Positions 11,693-23,221 are shown, counted from the stretch's first letter. The stretch is 64,000 bases of DNA from Cliona cf. orientalis (GCA_963930775.1 OZ005695.1:3286001-3350000), one strand, 5' to 3'. A program made the numbers and translations. Notes: a model not told the origin generated them from the sequence alone.

Positions 11693-14600
11693 ATGGCAAG
11701 AAGATTTAGTCTACTAATCAGTCTAACTATAACGGAAATCGTTGCCATATCATTATTGGTTTTGTACGCTACTCCTTCGAACAGCTACCAGCCTAAGATT
11801 GAGACTCTGTGTGTAAATACAGTGGATGACCCCACTGAATGTTCTGCACTCACCCAGAGGTTTAACTGCTCTGCATGTCAACCATTATCCTTCTATGTCC
11901 AGAACGCAAGCAAGTATTTGACTAGCAATGTAGAAATGGTGTTCACGAAGGGAAGCCACTGCTTACCCCCACCTCTTCATGGTGCACCAGTTGTCAATTT
12001 GACTGGAGTATCAAACTTCAAAATGAAAGGATTGGGTAGAATTTCTTACAATTCGTCAGAAGAAGGAACCGTACAACCAAGCAGTGTAATAACATGCAGC
12101 TGTGGTCAAAACAAGAGTGGGATACTTTTTTACAGGTCAAATACCATCCACATTGAGAACTTGACCATTGAAGAGTGTGGAAGAAAGGTAAAACTTACAA
12201 ATTCAGCAAAGGGAAAACTCATCACAGTCAGTGCACTCATATTTTATCAGTCATATGATATTGAACTCTTAAGAATCTGTATGAATAGGAACTTAGAATT
12301 TGGATTGTTCGCTGAACAAGTATATGGTAAAATTATCATATCAAATTCTGCTTTTTTGAGATGTGTGGTACTTACCTGTAGGCAATGTTCATGTAGACTT
12401 CATAAATAACTCAGCCACATCCACGGGTGGAGCTATTAACATAAGAGAACAATGTACAGAGAGAATCCCTCCATGTTTCTTTCAACCAGGGTACCAATAT
12501 CATGTGAATTTTTCAGAGTTAAATGCAACTCTCCTATTTAAAGACGATGTGGCTAAATTAGCCGGTGATGTTCTATATGGAGGCCAGATTGATAGATGTT
12601 TCATGGTAACGAACAATTACAATACCATATTTAAAAACATCATTCAACAAAAGTGTTCAACATGATTTTCAACCTGACACAGCAGAACAACATTACTCTG
12701 TCTACTATATCGCTCATCTTCTCCGTTTGGTGCCTGCTTTTGTAACACTTCTGGATCAGATGATTTTATACACACTTTAAATTGTAGCAACATGACCTAT
12801 GCTAAGCCGGTGATTCCTGGTCAGACTATTACCATTGGAGTTGCTGCAGTTGGACAAAGAAATGGAACTGTTCCCATGAGTTCTGTATTTAAAGACGATG
12901 TGGCTAAATTAGCCGGTGATGTTCTATATGGAGGCCAGATTGATAGATGTTTCATGGTAACAAGCGATTACAATCCCATATTTAAAAACATTATGCATCA
13001 TTCAACGAAAGCGTTCAATATGATTTTCAATCTGACACAGCAGAACAACATTACTCTGTCTACTATATCATCTTCTCCATTTGGTGCCTGCTTTTGTAAC
13101 ACTTCTGGATCAGATGACTTTATAGACACTTTAAATTGTAGCAACATGACCTATGTTAAGCCGGTGATTCCTGGTCAGACTATTACCATTGGAGTTGCTG
13201 CAGTTGGACAAAGAAATGGAACTGTTCCCATGAGTTCTGTATACTTTGAATTTGGTAACATTGAGTATAGAAGTGACAACGCTACTGAGCTTGTGATTAA
13301 CAACACCTTACAAGTCAATCAGCCACGTACTCGCTGCAACTTCTTGAATTGCATACTGTATTCAAATCGAAAGAGGGCTGTTTTTGAATTGATCCTTCAA
13401 CAGGCAACCCCAATAGAGATAAGTTATGTCAACTATGAACCATCCTACCTAACCATTTTCATCAAAGAATGCCCATGGGGATTTACCCTCAGCAATAGCC
13501 CTCCTTACAAATGTGAATGTGATAGTCTACTCCAAAGCTTTAGCATCCCTTGCACTATTGATACACAAACAGTCACTATACCTGGCGGACACTGTTACTG
13601 GTTAGGCTGTAGTATCAGAACTTCAAATGGAAGCAATTGTATTGGCGTGAGTTTGGTTGATCGTTGCTTGCTAGGCTACTGTAAACCTGAAACTAAAAGT
13701 ATTTCCCCAGAGACATTGGACCACCAGTGCTCTGACGGCAGAGAGGGAATACTCTGTGGTCGTTGTAAGCCAAATCATAGCCTTGCTTTAGGTACATCAA
13801 GATGTTTACCAAATTGCCCTGGTTATCTTTTCTACATCCTCCTAGTAGTGTTTGCAGCTAGTGGAGTACTGCTCATCCTCTTTCTCATTGTATGTAATTT
13901 CACTGTCAGTGAAGGCACAATCAATGGGCTGTTCTTTTATGCTCATGTGGTTCATGGAAACTCTATCTCTTTTTTTCCAACATCAACACAAAATTTTAAT
14001 ATCTTTCGTCTATTTATAGCTTGGCTAAATTTAGATCTAGGTATTGAAGTTTGTTTTTATAGATCAATGACCCAATATGACAAAGCCTGGATCCAGTGTG
14101 GATTTCTCTTCTATTTATGCATTTTGGATTTGGCCATTATTATTCTGAGTCGCAAGTACATCTTTTTCACTAGACTCTTTGGTCGAAATGTGATTAAAGT
14201 TTTGGCCACACTGTTTCTAGTATGCTGTGCTAAAATGATCGATATAGGGATTGGGAGTATGGAATTTGCTCAGATCAAGCACTCAGATGGTTCTAACACT
14301 GTTGTATGGTTATTTGATGGAAATGTAGGCTATCTTAAAGGAAAACACATACCTTTATTCGTGTTTGGCTTCATATTCTATTCCTTTGCCCTGCTATACA
14401 CAATAGTACTACTCTTTATCCAGTGTCTCCAAAGGAGGTCAAACATCTGTTGCTTGCGTTGGGTTGACAGGTGGAGGCCATTCTTTGAGGCATATACAAG
14501 TCCTTGTCACGTGAACTATCGCTTCTGGCCTGGTTTTCTTTTTTTCACTCGATTGATTTTGTCCACATTTGGTTCAATTTTAAGAACTAAGCCCACCATC

Positions 14601-15032
14601 AACCTTCATATCTCTACTGCTGCTTGTGTTGTGATACTGATATTTGCCTTTGTATCTCCAACTGGTGTCTACAAGCGTTGGCCTCTGAATGTTCTAGAAT
14701 TCTCGTTTATTATCAATTTGGGCATCTTGTCTACTTTGGTGGCAACATTTTGTCACTCCTCAGGACCCCATGTTTCATCTTTTGTGATTCCTTCCGTAGC
14801 TATAGCAATGTTTCTCTTTGCTTGCATTGTCCTGTACCACTGTGTGAAGAGGCTCATGTCCTATAATCGATTTCAAAGGTTCATACAGTCAGTTGCCGCA
14901 AAATTCCATGGCTTGAGAAATGGTTGGAAAGAAGTTGAGAATGAAGAAGAGGCAGAGCCTTTCCTGAACCAACAGATGCCTCAGGTGCACAATTTCTCTC
15001 GCTATCGTGAGACACTTCTTGGAGATAATTAA
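11693..15032 (+). pseudogene. Beta-helix/multi-TM family, copy 4 (internal deletion and duplication)
   Basis: The ATG at 11693 starts a typical signal peptide and ectodomain. At about 12360-12372 the text jumps from the 'AFLRC' region to the equivalent of copy 1 position about 2252, removing roughly 880 bp and shifting the frame, so translation ends at 12409. Downstream, a 351-bp segment is tandemly duplicated, and its first unit carries 7-nt minus and 4-nt plus changes that create a stop at 12663. From 12792 the frame is open to 15032: second duplicate, ECPWGF module, Cys cluster, about ten membrane spans and tail. The membrane half is closer to the intact paralogue at 35.9 kb in places (YLKGKHIPLF) than copies 1 and 3 are. 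Not expected to make a full protein. A shortened product from 12792 is possible but would lack a signal peptide. Confidence 0.83.
12535..13239 (+). repeat. 351-bp tandem duplication inside copy 4
   Basis: The sequence from 'tatttaaagacgatgtggc' at 12535 recurs at 12886, an offset of 351 bp, a multiple of three. Both units end at 'atgagttctgta'. They differ by small indels (7 nt missing and 4 nt added in the first unit) and a few substitutions. The duplication is in frame but the first unit is broken. Confidence 0.9.
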
Positions 15033-16595
15033 AGTTAATTATATACGTAGCTGAAGGTTCATAATCATAATAATAATTAAAATTGACTTTTACACTAACT
15101 GCATAGCTGCTTTGCATTAATTTTGTAGTCAGAACTCAGACATAATTATTTCCTACTATTATACAGTATTATACACTATCTCCTCATGTGTCCAACTTAA
15201 ACCTACGTATGCTTTCTTTATGACAAATAGTATAGCTGCATTATGCACATCAAAATGATTATGATGGGAGGATTAAATTAAGTCTTAGAGAAGCTAGCAA
15301 TTATAATAATATTATTAATAATTATTATTGCCTAACTAACTACTTAGAGTCCAAGAATTGCTTAATTGTAATCAAACCAGAAAGTGCATGTGGTTACTGA
15401 GGGGACATTTTCGCTTTACGGTTCAGTTTCCATTTCAGCTTAAAATTTCCGTTCCGTTTTCCGCTTCCTCCGTTTCCACTTGCCCTGGCTGCATGTACTA
15501 TGACAGCTGCAGCTGGCTCGTTTACTCAGTGGAAATACCGCTGTGGATACCTTTGGATGGGACATTAATTTTTCAACTTGAATAATTTCACATTATATAC
15601 ATGCTATCTGAAAATATTTTTAACAATGCATAACAGGTACATGCTCGTACTAGCCTGTAGGTGGCTACTCATGTATCTACTGCATTAAGCAGGAATATTA
15701 TAGAAAAAAATAATACATGATCACCTATATACAAGATAATCTCTGTCATAAGCCTATAATTATATATACTGTATAACAATACATAATGAATGCACAGGAG
15801 TGCAGAACCCTCACCGCTACATGCATGCATATAAGATAGCATGGCTCACTGTGCAAATACTATGCATGTACAATGCCAGGAGTATTGAACTAGCTACATA
15901 CCCTACACCTGAACTGTTATAGGGTTGTGGTACTACTGAACTACATACCCTGCACCTAAACAGGGCTCTGGTACTAGCTGTTCTCCTTAGAGTCAGTGAT
16001 CTAAGAGTTGGGAGAAGGCATCTGGCTATGCCACTATCATGAATATAAACTAAAGCCTGTGTCAACTGAATTATGCACTTGAGAGCCACTGCCTGTTTAC
16101 ACTGTTACTGCATTGACAACTGACCAGCAAAGCACAGAATGGCAATCAGTCATGTAGTTGAGGTAGATGCCATGTAAACACAGACTGGCAAGTTGCAACA
16201 GCTGCACACTACTACTCCACTGGGCAGGACTTAACGTGACCACTCTTCCTTTATGCTACGTATACCTAGAATGCGTACTTTATCTAGGACGACCCTTACC
16301 ATTTAGCAAAGGAGGGTTGCGACGGACGGACAGACGGACAAAAATCGCCAAATAACCCTCCGCCTACGCTTTGCGGCGAGGGTTAATAACTATAACTAGA
16401 GAAGATGTTTTAACATCAATGGGGCGAGCCTCCGCGAACCCCACACAAGTAGCGTACAAATGATTTGGTATACAGATCGGAATTTATGATTGACTCGAGG
16501 GAGTGGAAACTATGGTTAGAACTTGTCTCTAGCAACTTGGCTAGTGGCCTCATAGTTCAGCATAGCCTCATACAGATGCATGATCATTTTGCTAG
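15033..16595. other. Non-coding spacer with a displaced duplication flank
   Basis: No gene is supported. The stretch about 15590-15788 (including 'caagataatctctg' and 'tataacaatacat') matches 26885-26988, the 3' flank of the duplicated secreted-protein gene. At 16290-16390 is a repeat end ('gacggacagacggacaaaaatcgcc' region flanked by 'ggagggtt' and 'aaccctcc') related to sequences at 26530 and 47890. At 16421 is an isolated GGGGCGAGCC terminus. Confidence 0.55.
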
Positions 16596-17059
16596 CAACA
16601 GTCAGGGAGTCTAGATTCAATGGAACGTGGAACGGTGGAATGGAACAGTGGAACGGTGGAATGGAATAGTGGAATGGTGGAATGGTCGCACGATGCGATT
16701 TTTGAATTTGGGCGCAGTTGGGAGGTCAAAGTTCAATCTTAACCCGTCCATTACAGAGTATTTCTGTTTCTTGAGCTGAGGTACTCGAGAACATACCAAC
16801 CTGATTGCAACCTGGCCAGGAATGAGGAGCTGTTCACTCAACATGTATTAAAATGTAAGTATGAACGGCATGCGAAGTGATCGGAATTATGAGCTATCAG
16901 GATTAATTAAACCGTTCTAATAATAATATTAAATAGTATAATTAATTTTATGTAGATGGTGACCAAGCCATATGGATCCCACTCTGTGATCCGTAGTCAA
17001 GCTCATTACTGCTGTGATTGTCTAGTGGACTCAAGTGGTGGGTACGTTATACACTCCAC

Positions 17060-17343
17060 TAGCCTTGGCCCCATGCAGGCTCCATTGGGGGAGGGGAAAA
17101 GACTCGGAGCCCGGTAACGACTGCATGCGCATATGCGAACCCTTACCAACAAAACAGTAAGTGAGTTTTCAACAAAATGGCCTTTCGAGGGGATTTTTGG
17201 AGTGCTTGGACAACTTTTGAGCTTGGCTAGTAGTGTACGATCAAGTAGTCCATGGATAGTATACAGAGGTTTTGGTACATGTGCATGCAGTCGTTGCCAG
17301 GTTCTCTTTTCCCCTCCCCCAAGAGAGCCTGGGGACGAGGCTA
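17060..17343. mobile_element. Foldback MITE, TAGCC ends, 9-bp TSD
   Basis: The ends are TAGCC and GGCTA. Inverted arms of about 70 bp include 'gggggaggggaaaag' and 'aacgactgcatgc' on both sides. The flanks show a perfect 9-bp repeat ACACTCCAC (17051-17059 and 17344-17352). It sits inside the 3.0-kb element, so it inserted later. It has the same ends and duplication length as the hairpins at 21278 and 33400. Confidence 0.85.
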
Positions 17344-18738
17344 ACACTCCACTAGACAGTCAGCCTTCGTAAACCACAATAATTATATGCATGGTTTCAT
17401 TATATTATTAATTTCTCATCAGCTGCCATTAGTATTTGAAACATACCAGTTTATTCAAAACTTTCTTTTTTCCTTGTCCTCAGACCCTCCCATTTTTCTA
17501 TATTTCATGCAGATACATTGAGGTTTTATGGTATCCACATGGCATTGTATAGTAGTGTGTCATGACATACTATGGCATGCTGACCTTATGTTCAGTCAGA
17601 TAACTGGCAAACTGCATGTAGGTATGATTTATGATACTCAATATACATCACTTGATTGGATAGATTTTGGTCTTGAAATACCTAGATTTTCACCACTCTG
17701 ACTATTATATAGTGATAATTAATAAAATTAATTATGATTCTAAACAATATTGCAGTCTTGATCCTTGGTCTATAACAACCCACAGTAAACAGGCTTAGGG
17801 CCTTAGGAATTAATCCTTGTGGGAGGTGTTTATTGATTTCCTCTTTTGTATCTCTCAGGTACTTCGTGAATGATATCAGTGACTGAAAATTACTCTTCTG
17901 GTCCATAGCACAGCATTGCCGTTTCGGAGTGACAAAGCAGCAATGGAGATTGGCTGGTATCACACTGGAAACCATACTCCACCATGCATATGTACAATTT
18001 TGAACCCTCTTTGCAATTTTTATTATTGTTACACACATTGTTATATTATTTACACAAGTATCAAAATTAATGATGATTATTATGGACGTTTCAGCTGTTG
18101 AAGGAAGTGCTGAAGTACCCAGTGACTTTTTAAGTTGGTGCATAGATCTACATGTAGCAATTTACGTGTCCCGTGAGTTCAAGTAGCTAGCTAGCCCTGT
18201 GACACGTATGTACAGCAGTTGGCCATGCAGTACGTCAGTACAAGCAGGGTACAAGGCATCATTGATTCGATCATCGATCGTGGATTCAGACATAAAAAAT
18301 TCCCGTACCGAAGGGTTAAATGTGACCTTTGACCCTCCAACTGCGCCCAAAATCAAAAATCGCTGGAACGATGGAATACTGGAATGGCGATTAACGACCC
18401 TGTGCCGTTTTACTTGTATAAGTGGACCAATTGGGCATGCGCACTATATAGCAATAGACGTTGGGATGGAGGTTCAAGCTGTATGAAAAGGAGCCTGTGC
18501 ATGTGTTGTATTACTCATAGCTATAGCTATCTGACTGACAAATTCAGCAGTGGAGTAAGCTATATCAACCCCTGGCACAATTAGCCTATGATAGCTAGCT
18601 ACTGAAGCGGCATTGATTGACTCATCAGCCACCACTGGATCCTGGCTGAAGGAGGAAGGAAGAGGACCACATTCAGGGAGATCGAAGTATGGAATACAGT
18701 GAAGGATTATTAAAGGAACTATGCACACACATAGCTAG

Positions 18739-18944
18739 CAGTGCCTCCAAGTATACGGATTTGTCAGTATTTTTACTGAATTCTGACCATAAATACTGAT
18801 AAAATTTCAAAAATACTGAAAATTGGGAGAATTAAGTACATGCATCATATATGGAGCCCTTTATAAAATACTGAAAATGCATGCAGAATACTGAAAAATG
18901 GGAATATTTATACTGAAAGACTGGAGAGAAGCTTGGAGGCACTG
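18739..18944. mobile_element. CAGTGCCTCCAAG-ended MITE
   Basis: Perfect 13-bp inverted ends (CAGTGCCTCCAAG and CTTGGAGGCACTG). The interior contains about seven spaced copies of a TACTGA-A-rich motif. AGCTAG flanks both ends, but the local sequence is rich in this word, so the duplication length is uncertain. The CAGTG terminus resembles hAT-type ends (inference). Confidence 0.7.
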
Positions 18945-19652
18945 AGCTAGCTACACACAGTCACTGTACTGTCATACAATCATATAAATTATTAGGACTT
19001 GACGGTAATGAATATTAATAAACAACAATGTATTATATCAAATACAATGCACAAGTGGTACTATATACTGCATGAATATTTGATTGACTATGGCATTCAG
19101 CCGAGTGCCACAGGTGACATGATTGTCACCCAGGGAACTAGTATTCTGATAGCTTCTATTATTTTAATAACTAAATGGATATCGTGACCAATAGAACTAC
19201 CCAGGCCTTCGTCCCAGGCAGTGCCAGGGATATAGCATTCAAGGCCATGCATATGGCATGGCAACAGGCTGAGCAACAAATAGGCACCATACTACGGCAG
19301 ATATCCTATCTGTGCTGGAAGTAGGAGTAGATCTAGATCTATAGCTAGATTATCAGCATGTGCTCTGTGCTTTTGCCTCTCTGAGTCTGTATCGCTGACC
19401 TATTCTTCTCTGTCACCTTTCTGACTCTGCTCAAGCTGAGCTGCATAGTGTGCACGCTCGAATAAGTTGGTGTGGTACAGGGTCGTCCATTCCACTATTC
19501 CACCGTTCCACCATTCCACTATTCCATTCCACCGTTCCACTGTTCCATTCCACCGTTCCACGTTCCAGTGAATCTAGACTCCCCAACAGTCACTTGTTTT
19601 TAGGGCCTTGAATTTGGAGTCTCACATGGACCCTCTGCACTCAAAATGTTTC

Positions 19653-19767
19653 AGGTCAAGTGGCATAAACGGCACCCCAATTTTCGCGTGCTATTGTGAC
19701 AGGGTTTTTGGTCCGGGTATCTTCTATGGTTAAAAATTTTCGCGGTGCCGTTCTTGCCACTTGATCC
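19653..19767. mobile_element. 115-bp foldback element with 8-bp TSD
   Basis: The inverted arms contain GTCAAGTGGC, CGGCACC and ATTTTCGCG on the left and their complements on the right. The flanks are a perfect 8-bp repeat AATGTTTC (19645-19652 and 19768-19775). No coding sequence. An 8-bp duplication is the usual hAT length (known); assignment is inference. Confidence 0.75.
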
Positions 19768-20075
19768 AATGTTTCTCTCTGTGACAGTGTCTGCCTAGTA
19801 GAACGACAATTTTTCTCTGTAGCCTTGCCCCTCTCAGTCTGAGTCTCTGCAGCTCTCCTTAAGTTTTTGAAACTGATATCTGTTTCTGCGTTTTCTTAGT
19901 CTTTCTTCCTTTTTACTCCCTCGATGTCACAGAGCTTGCCCTCTTTCTCCACATCGAAGTGTTCGCTCCTACGTTATATGCGCATGTGCGTAACGGAAGA
20001 AATATTGTATATCGTTGAAATAGAAGACAGGTATATACGGAATGACGGACGTACGTACGTACGGCAGATATAATA

Positions 20076-20456
20076 CCGTAGAATCCCGCGATTACGCCCC
20101 CCCCTCGCGCATAAGCCCCCCCTGCATTTTTAGCTCAAGTTCCTGCATAGGTAGTTTTGTCTCGCGTATAAGCCCCCCCTCCCTGACTGTAAAATGGAGT
20201 CCATAAGTCAAGAAAAACAGTAGCTACAGCTAGCAAACTAGCTGTTTGTGTCACACTATGCCTTACTTTGTTGTTTTTCTCGAGTTTTTCCCACCAAACA
20301 GCCAGAGAAAGTACAGAGATCGCGCGCCCATGTGGCATTCGACGGTCGGTAATGGTCGTCACACGGAAATGTAAGGATCCCGCGTATAAGCCCCCTCCCC
20401 ACTTTTGCCCAATCCTAGCATGCACAAAGGGGGGGCGTAATCGCGGGATTCTACGG
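20076..20456. mobile_element. MITE with ~30-bp perfect TIRs, TA target
   Basis: The left end CCGTAGAATCCCGCGATTAC plus a C-run is matched exactly by the reverse complement of the right end. Both ends are bordered by TA. The interior repeats 'cgcgtataagcccccc'-like words. It interrupts a GGGGCGAGCC-family copy whose right end lies at about 20491-20518. Its CCGTA start resembles the CCGTATAGCGGG elements at 46.6-50.7 kb. Confidence 0.8.
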
Positions 20457-20528
20457 TATATACAAACGGAAAATCTCGATTGACATCACCTGTGTGGGGC
20501 TCGCTTCGGCTCGCCCCAATAACTAGTG

Positions 20529-20976
20529 TCATGCAGGGCCTGTTTGGGGCGAGCCTGAGCTGAGCCTCTGAAAGTCTCTGTCAGTAGCTGAGACTCGAAA
20601 ACTTTAACAAAGCTATAGCACAATAGATCATGAAGACCACCGACACATATCCAAGCAGACAGTAATAGACAGTCTCATAGTGCCGTGTAGGCCTATACAG
20701 CTGCATGATAGTTCCCTCCACATAGTCACGGTCTGCCAACAGTCAAGAGAAAACAAAGTTTAATTTTAGCTGCCTATATTGTCAGAGTCAGTTAGCAACA
20801 CGTCTATCTTTATCGCGTTCTTAGCTTGTCCTTGCGTTGTTGAGCTGACGACGAGCTCTGTCTCGCTCTCTCCTCCTTTGGAGCCCGGCGCGGTACGGCA
20901 TAGCTTTGATGCCAATGGTAGCTAGCTAGCTGATCAATACATGCAGGCACGAGTGTAAATTTGCAATTCGATAATA
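20529..20976. mobile_element. GGGGCGAGCC-family element, 5' module only
   Basis: Starts with the conserved leader 'ctagtgtcatgcagggcctg' followed by TTTGGGGCGAGCCTGAGC. It shares the downstream 'gagcctctgaaagtctctgtcag' text with the copies at 20980 and 23222. It lacks the 3' terminus and runs into the next copy, so it is truncated. Confidence 0.7.
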
Positions 20977-20979
20977 CTA

Positions 20980-21753
20980 GTGACATGCAGGGCCTGTTTG
21001 GGGCGAGCCTGAGCTGAGCCTCTGAAAGTCTCTGTCAGTAGCTGCTACTCGAAAACTTTAATAAAGCCATAGCACGATAAATCTTGAAGACTACTGGTAC
21101 AGATCCAAGCAAACAATGACAGACAGTCTCATAGTGCCGTGTATGCCTGTAGGTCTACAGCTGCATGATAGTCCCCTTCCATCCTTCAGTACCGACAGTC
21201 AATACAAAGTTTTACCAGAGTCATCAGTGAGCAGTACGTCTAGTCTATCTTTATCGTATTCTTAGCTGGTCCTTGCGTAGCCTCGAACCCAGGCTCACTT
21301 TCCCCTCCCCCGAAAGTGAGCCTGGGTTCGAGGCTAGTCCTTGCGCTATTGGGCTGATGACAGGCTCTATCTCGCTCAGAGTGTCCTCCTTTGGAGCCTT
21401 CTGCTTGCTTCTGTACGGCGCACGATGCGCTCTCTCTCTTTCGCGCCTTCTTTGAAGCCTTTTCTCTCTCTTCGCTTCAGCAGATTGAGTGTTAGTAGAA
21501 CTCATACTAAAACAGTAGCAAAGAACAAGTATAGTCGTAATAAAGTGGCCTTTGAAATAATTCAATGTGTCAAAAAAACACGTGACTATGCTGACGCAAA
21601 TGTTTTCATGCGGCCTTTTGAAATATACCGCGCAGCGCTGTATAATGTCTATGGCGGTTCGCGCGTGACGGACGTACCATACATATATAAACATATATGG
21701 ATTGCGAGCGTTCATCTCGTCTATGTGGGGCTCGCTCAGGCTCGCCCCAATTA
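20980..21753. mobile_element. GGGGCGAGCC-family element, complete, with coding remnant
   Basis: The left terminus GGGGCGAGCCTGAGC is mirrored by GCTCAGGCTCGCCCC at the right end. On the - strand it encodes a fragment beginning MSSTNTQSAEAKREKRLQRR, strongly basic and then cut off. This looks like the N-terminus of the ORF of an autonomous relative. A 59-bp hairpin element (21278-21336) is inserted inside it. Sibling copies at about 20829 and 23488 show the same site uninterrupted. Confidence 0.75.
21278..21336. mobile_element. 59-bp hairpin element with 9-bp TSD and empty-site controls
   Basis: Almost the whole element is one hairpin: TAGCCTCGAACCCAGGCTC and its complement around a C-rich loop. 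It is bordered by a perfect 9-bp repeat GTCCTTGCG (21269-21277 and 21337-21345). The related sequences at about 20829 (gtccttgcgttg) and 23488 (gtccttgcgctg) carry one copy of that 9-mer and no hairpin, which shows directly that this is an insertion. Confidence 0.9.
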
Positions 21754-22390
21754 TTGTAGGTACAGTAACGTGTTTTTATTGTGAGTTATGGTACTTTAAT
21801 TAGTCAGCCACACCTATTTCTTGGGAGCAGGCAAACGATGCTGTGTTCAGTGCTGGGTGGAAAGCATGTACTAAGTCATTTCAGGACAATTAGCGAAGGC
21901 AAATCCATAAGTAGCTGTTGTAGTACCACCAAAAACTCTAAAGTTATTCCCCCCGTCTGATGCATCTATGAGGCTCGTCCATTTCTGAATTCATCCTCTT
22001 CATGAGTGAAAAGCTTACAAATTGGAGCATAATCCGGTGGGCCAGTGAGGCAGGGGAAAATTCCATCAATATTGACAAACACGACGGCGAGTCCACTTGT
22101 ATGAAAATCACTATATCTGGGGCGATAGGCAAGTAGATTGTTGGATGATGTTGATGAGCTTGAAGGGCTGAAGTTTAGTGTTGCTATGACATCACTTCCA
22201 GTTGCATTAGTCTGTCCAGTATTGGAGGATAGATTTCTGAGCTGTATTGCATTTGTGATTCTTGCAATGTACAAGATTTTTACAACTGCATGAATGCAAG
22301 AGCAATGGAATTTAATTAATTCATTATCTCTCAAAATTAATGTCCTATAATATATGAAAATAATAATTACTAGAGATATGCATGGCATAT

Positions 22391-23211
22391 TTGGGGCGAG
22401 CCTGAGCTTTGCACATTGAATTTGAATAATTGGTATGATGAATGTGGAAGTATAGAAATAAAAATAGTTTGAAATGAAAACAGCAATGGTTTTATTTAAA
22501 TTAGCCAGCAGATTCCAGTGTCACCAGGTTTCCAATCCACACCACCTAATGTTTGTATAATATTATTATAGAATATTGTTTGAATGGTTGTTCTTCTGTT
22601 AGCACGAGTTGCTCTTTTCACTGGTAAGTTGCTATCTATCTTCTCTATCTTCAACAGTCCAGACTCAGCAGCCATCTGGTTAATTCTCATTTGCTGTATA
22701 TAGCCTAGCTTTTCTCTCTCCAGCTGACTCGGCAGCTAGTCTGTCTTGCATCTGCTGTAGCCTGGCCTCTCTTTCCGGCTTCAGTTGACTCAGCAGCCAG
22801 TCTTTCACTCTGGTTATTGAAATTCTCATTCGCTGTACGGAGCCCACCTTCTCTCTCTCCAGCTGACTTGGCTCTTGCATCCATTGTAGCTTGGCCTCTC
22901 TTTCTTCCGTTGACTCAGCAGCCAGTCATTCTCTTTGGTTAATCCTCATTCATTGTAGCCTAGCTTCTCTCTCCACAGCTGACTCGGCAGCTCAGTACAC
23001 GAGTGTAAATTTGCAATTGGCTAAATTAGAACGGCGTATATACGGCCCGTATAGCCCAGGCACGAGAATGCGCAATGGAATATTTCGCGTTTACGTTCAT
23101 AGCAATGCTGGGGATATAATTTCGCGTGACGGACGTACCATAATATATAATATAAAATTCGCGCATAGCTGTACCGTTTATGTGGGGCTCGCTCAGGCTC
23201 GCCCCAATTAT
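22391..23211. mobile_element. GGGGCGAGCC-family element with 23-residue-type repeat remnant
   Basis: The left terminus TTTGGGGCGAGCCTGAGC is at 22391 and the right terminus GCTCAGGCTCGCCCC ends at about 23209. On the - strand between about 22690 and 23000 it encodes degenerate repeats of the type EREARLQQMQDRLAAES, a basic/acidic helical repeat. Such repeats resemble the 23-residue STPR motif (family knowledge, assignment tentative). Stops and frameshifts break it. It lies in the intron of the broken copy A gene. Confidence 0.7.
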
Positions 23212-23221
23212 GCAATCTAAC

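Larger units (their letters stand above)
16605..19583. mobile_element. 3.0-kb TIR element with 9-bp target duplication
   Basis: The left end reads GGGAGTCTAGATTC and continues as short units built from GGAACGGTGG and GGAATGG. The right end, reverse complemented, reads the same for about 78 bp with about one mismatch. The element is flanked by a perfect 9-bp direct repeat CAACAGTCA (16596-16604 and 19584-19592). No transposase-like frame is visible; only short ORFs occur. It carries a nested foldback element (17060-17343) and a nested CAGTG-ended element (18739-18944). Around 18285-18380 it also holds an inverted copy of its own left subterminal region (16685-16760). The 9-bp duplication fits Mutator-like elements (known feature of that superfamily); assignment is inference. 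Confidence 0.85.

Noticed and set aside
17682..18143. 153-codon - strand ORF
   Set aside because: Low-complexity Ile/Asn-rich translation inside the 3.0-kb TIR element, with no domain and no second copy.
21251..21715. 154-codon - strand ORF as a gene
   Set aside because: Only its first ~45 codons look coding. The rest reads through an inserted hairpin and element sequence, so it is treated as an element remnant.
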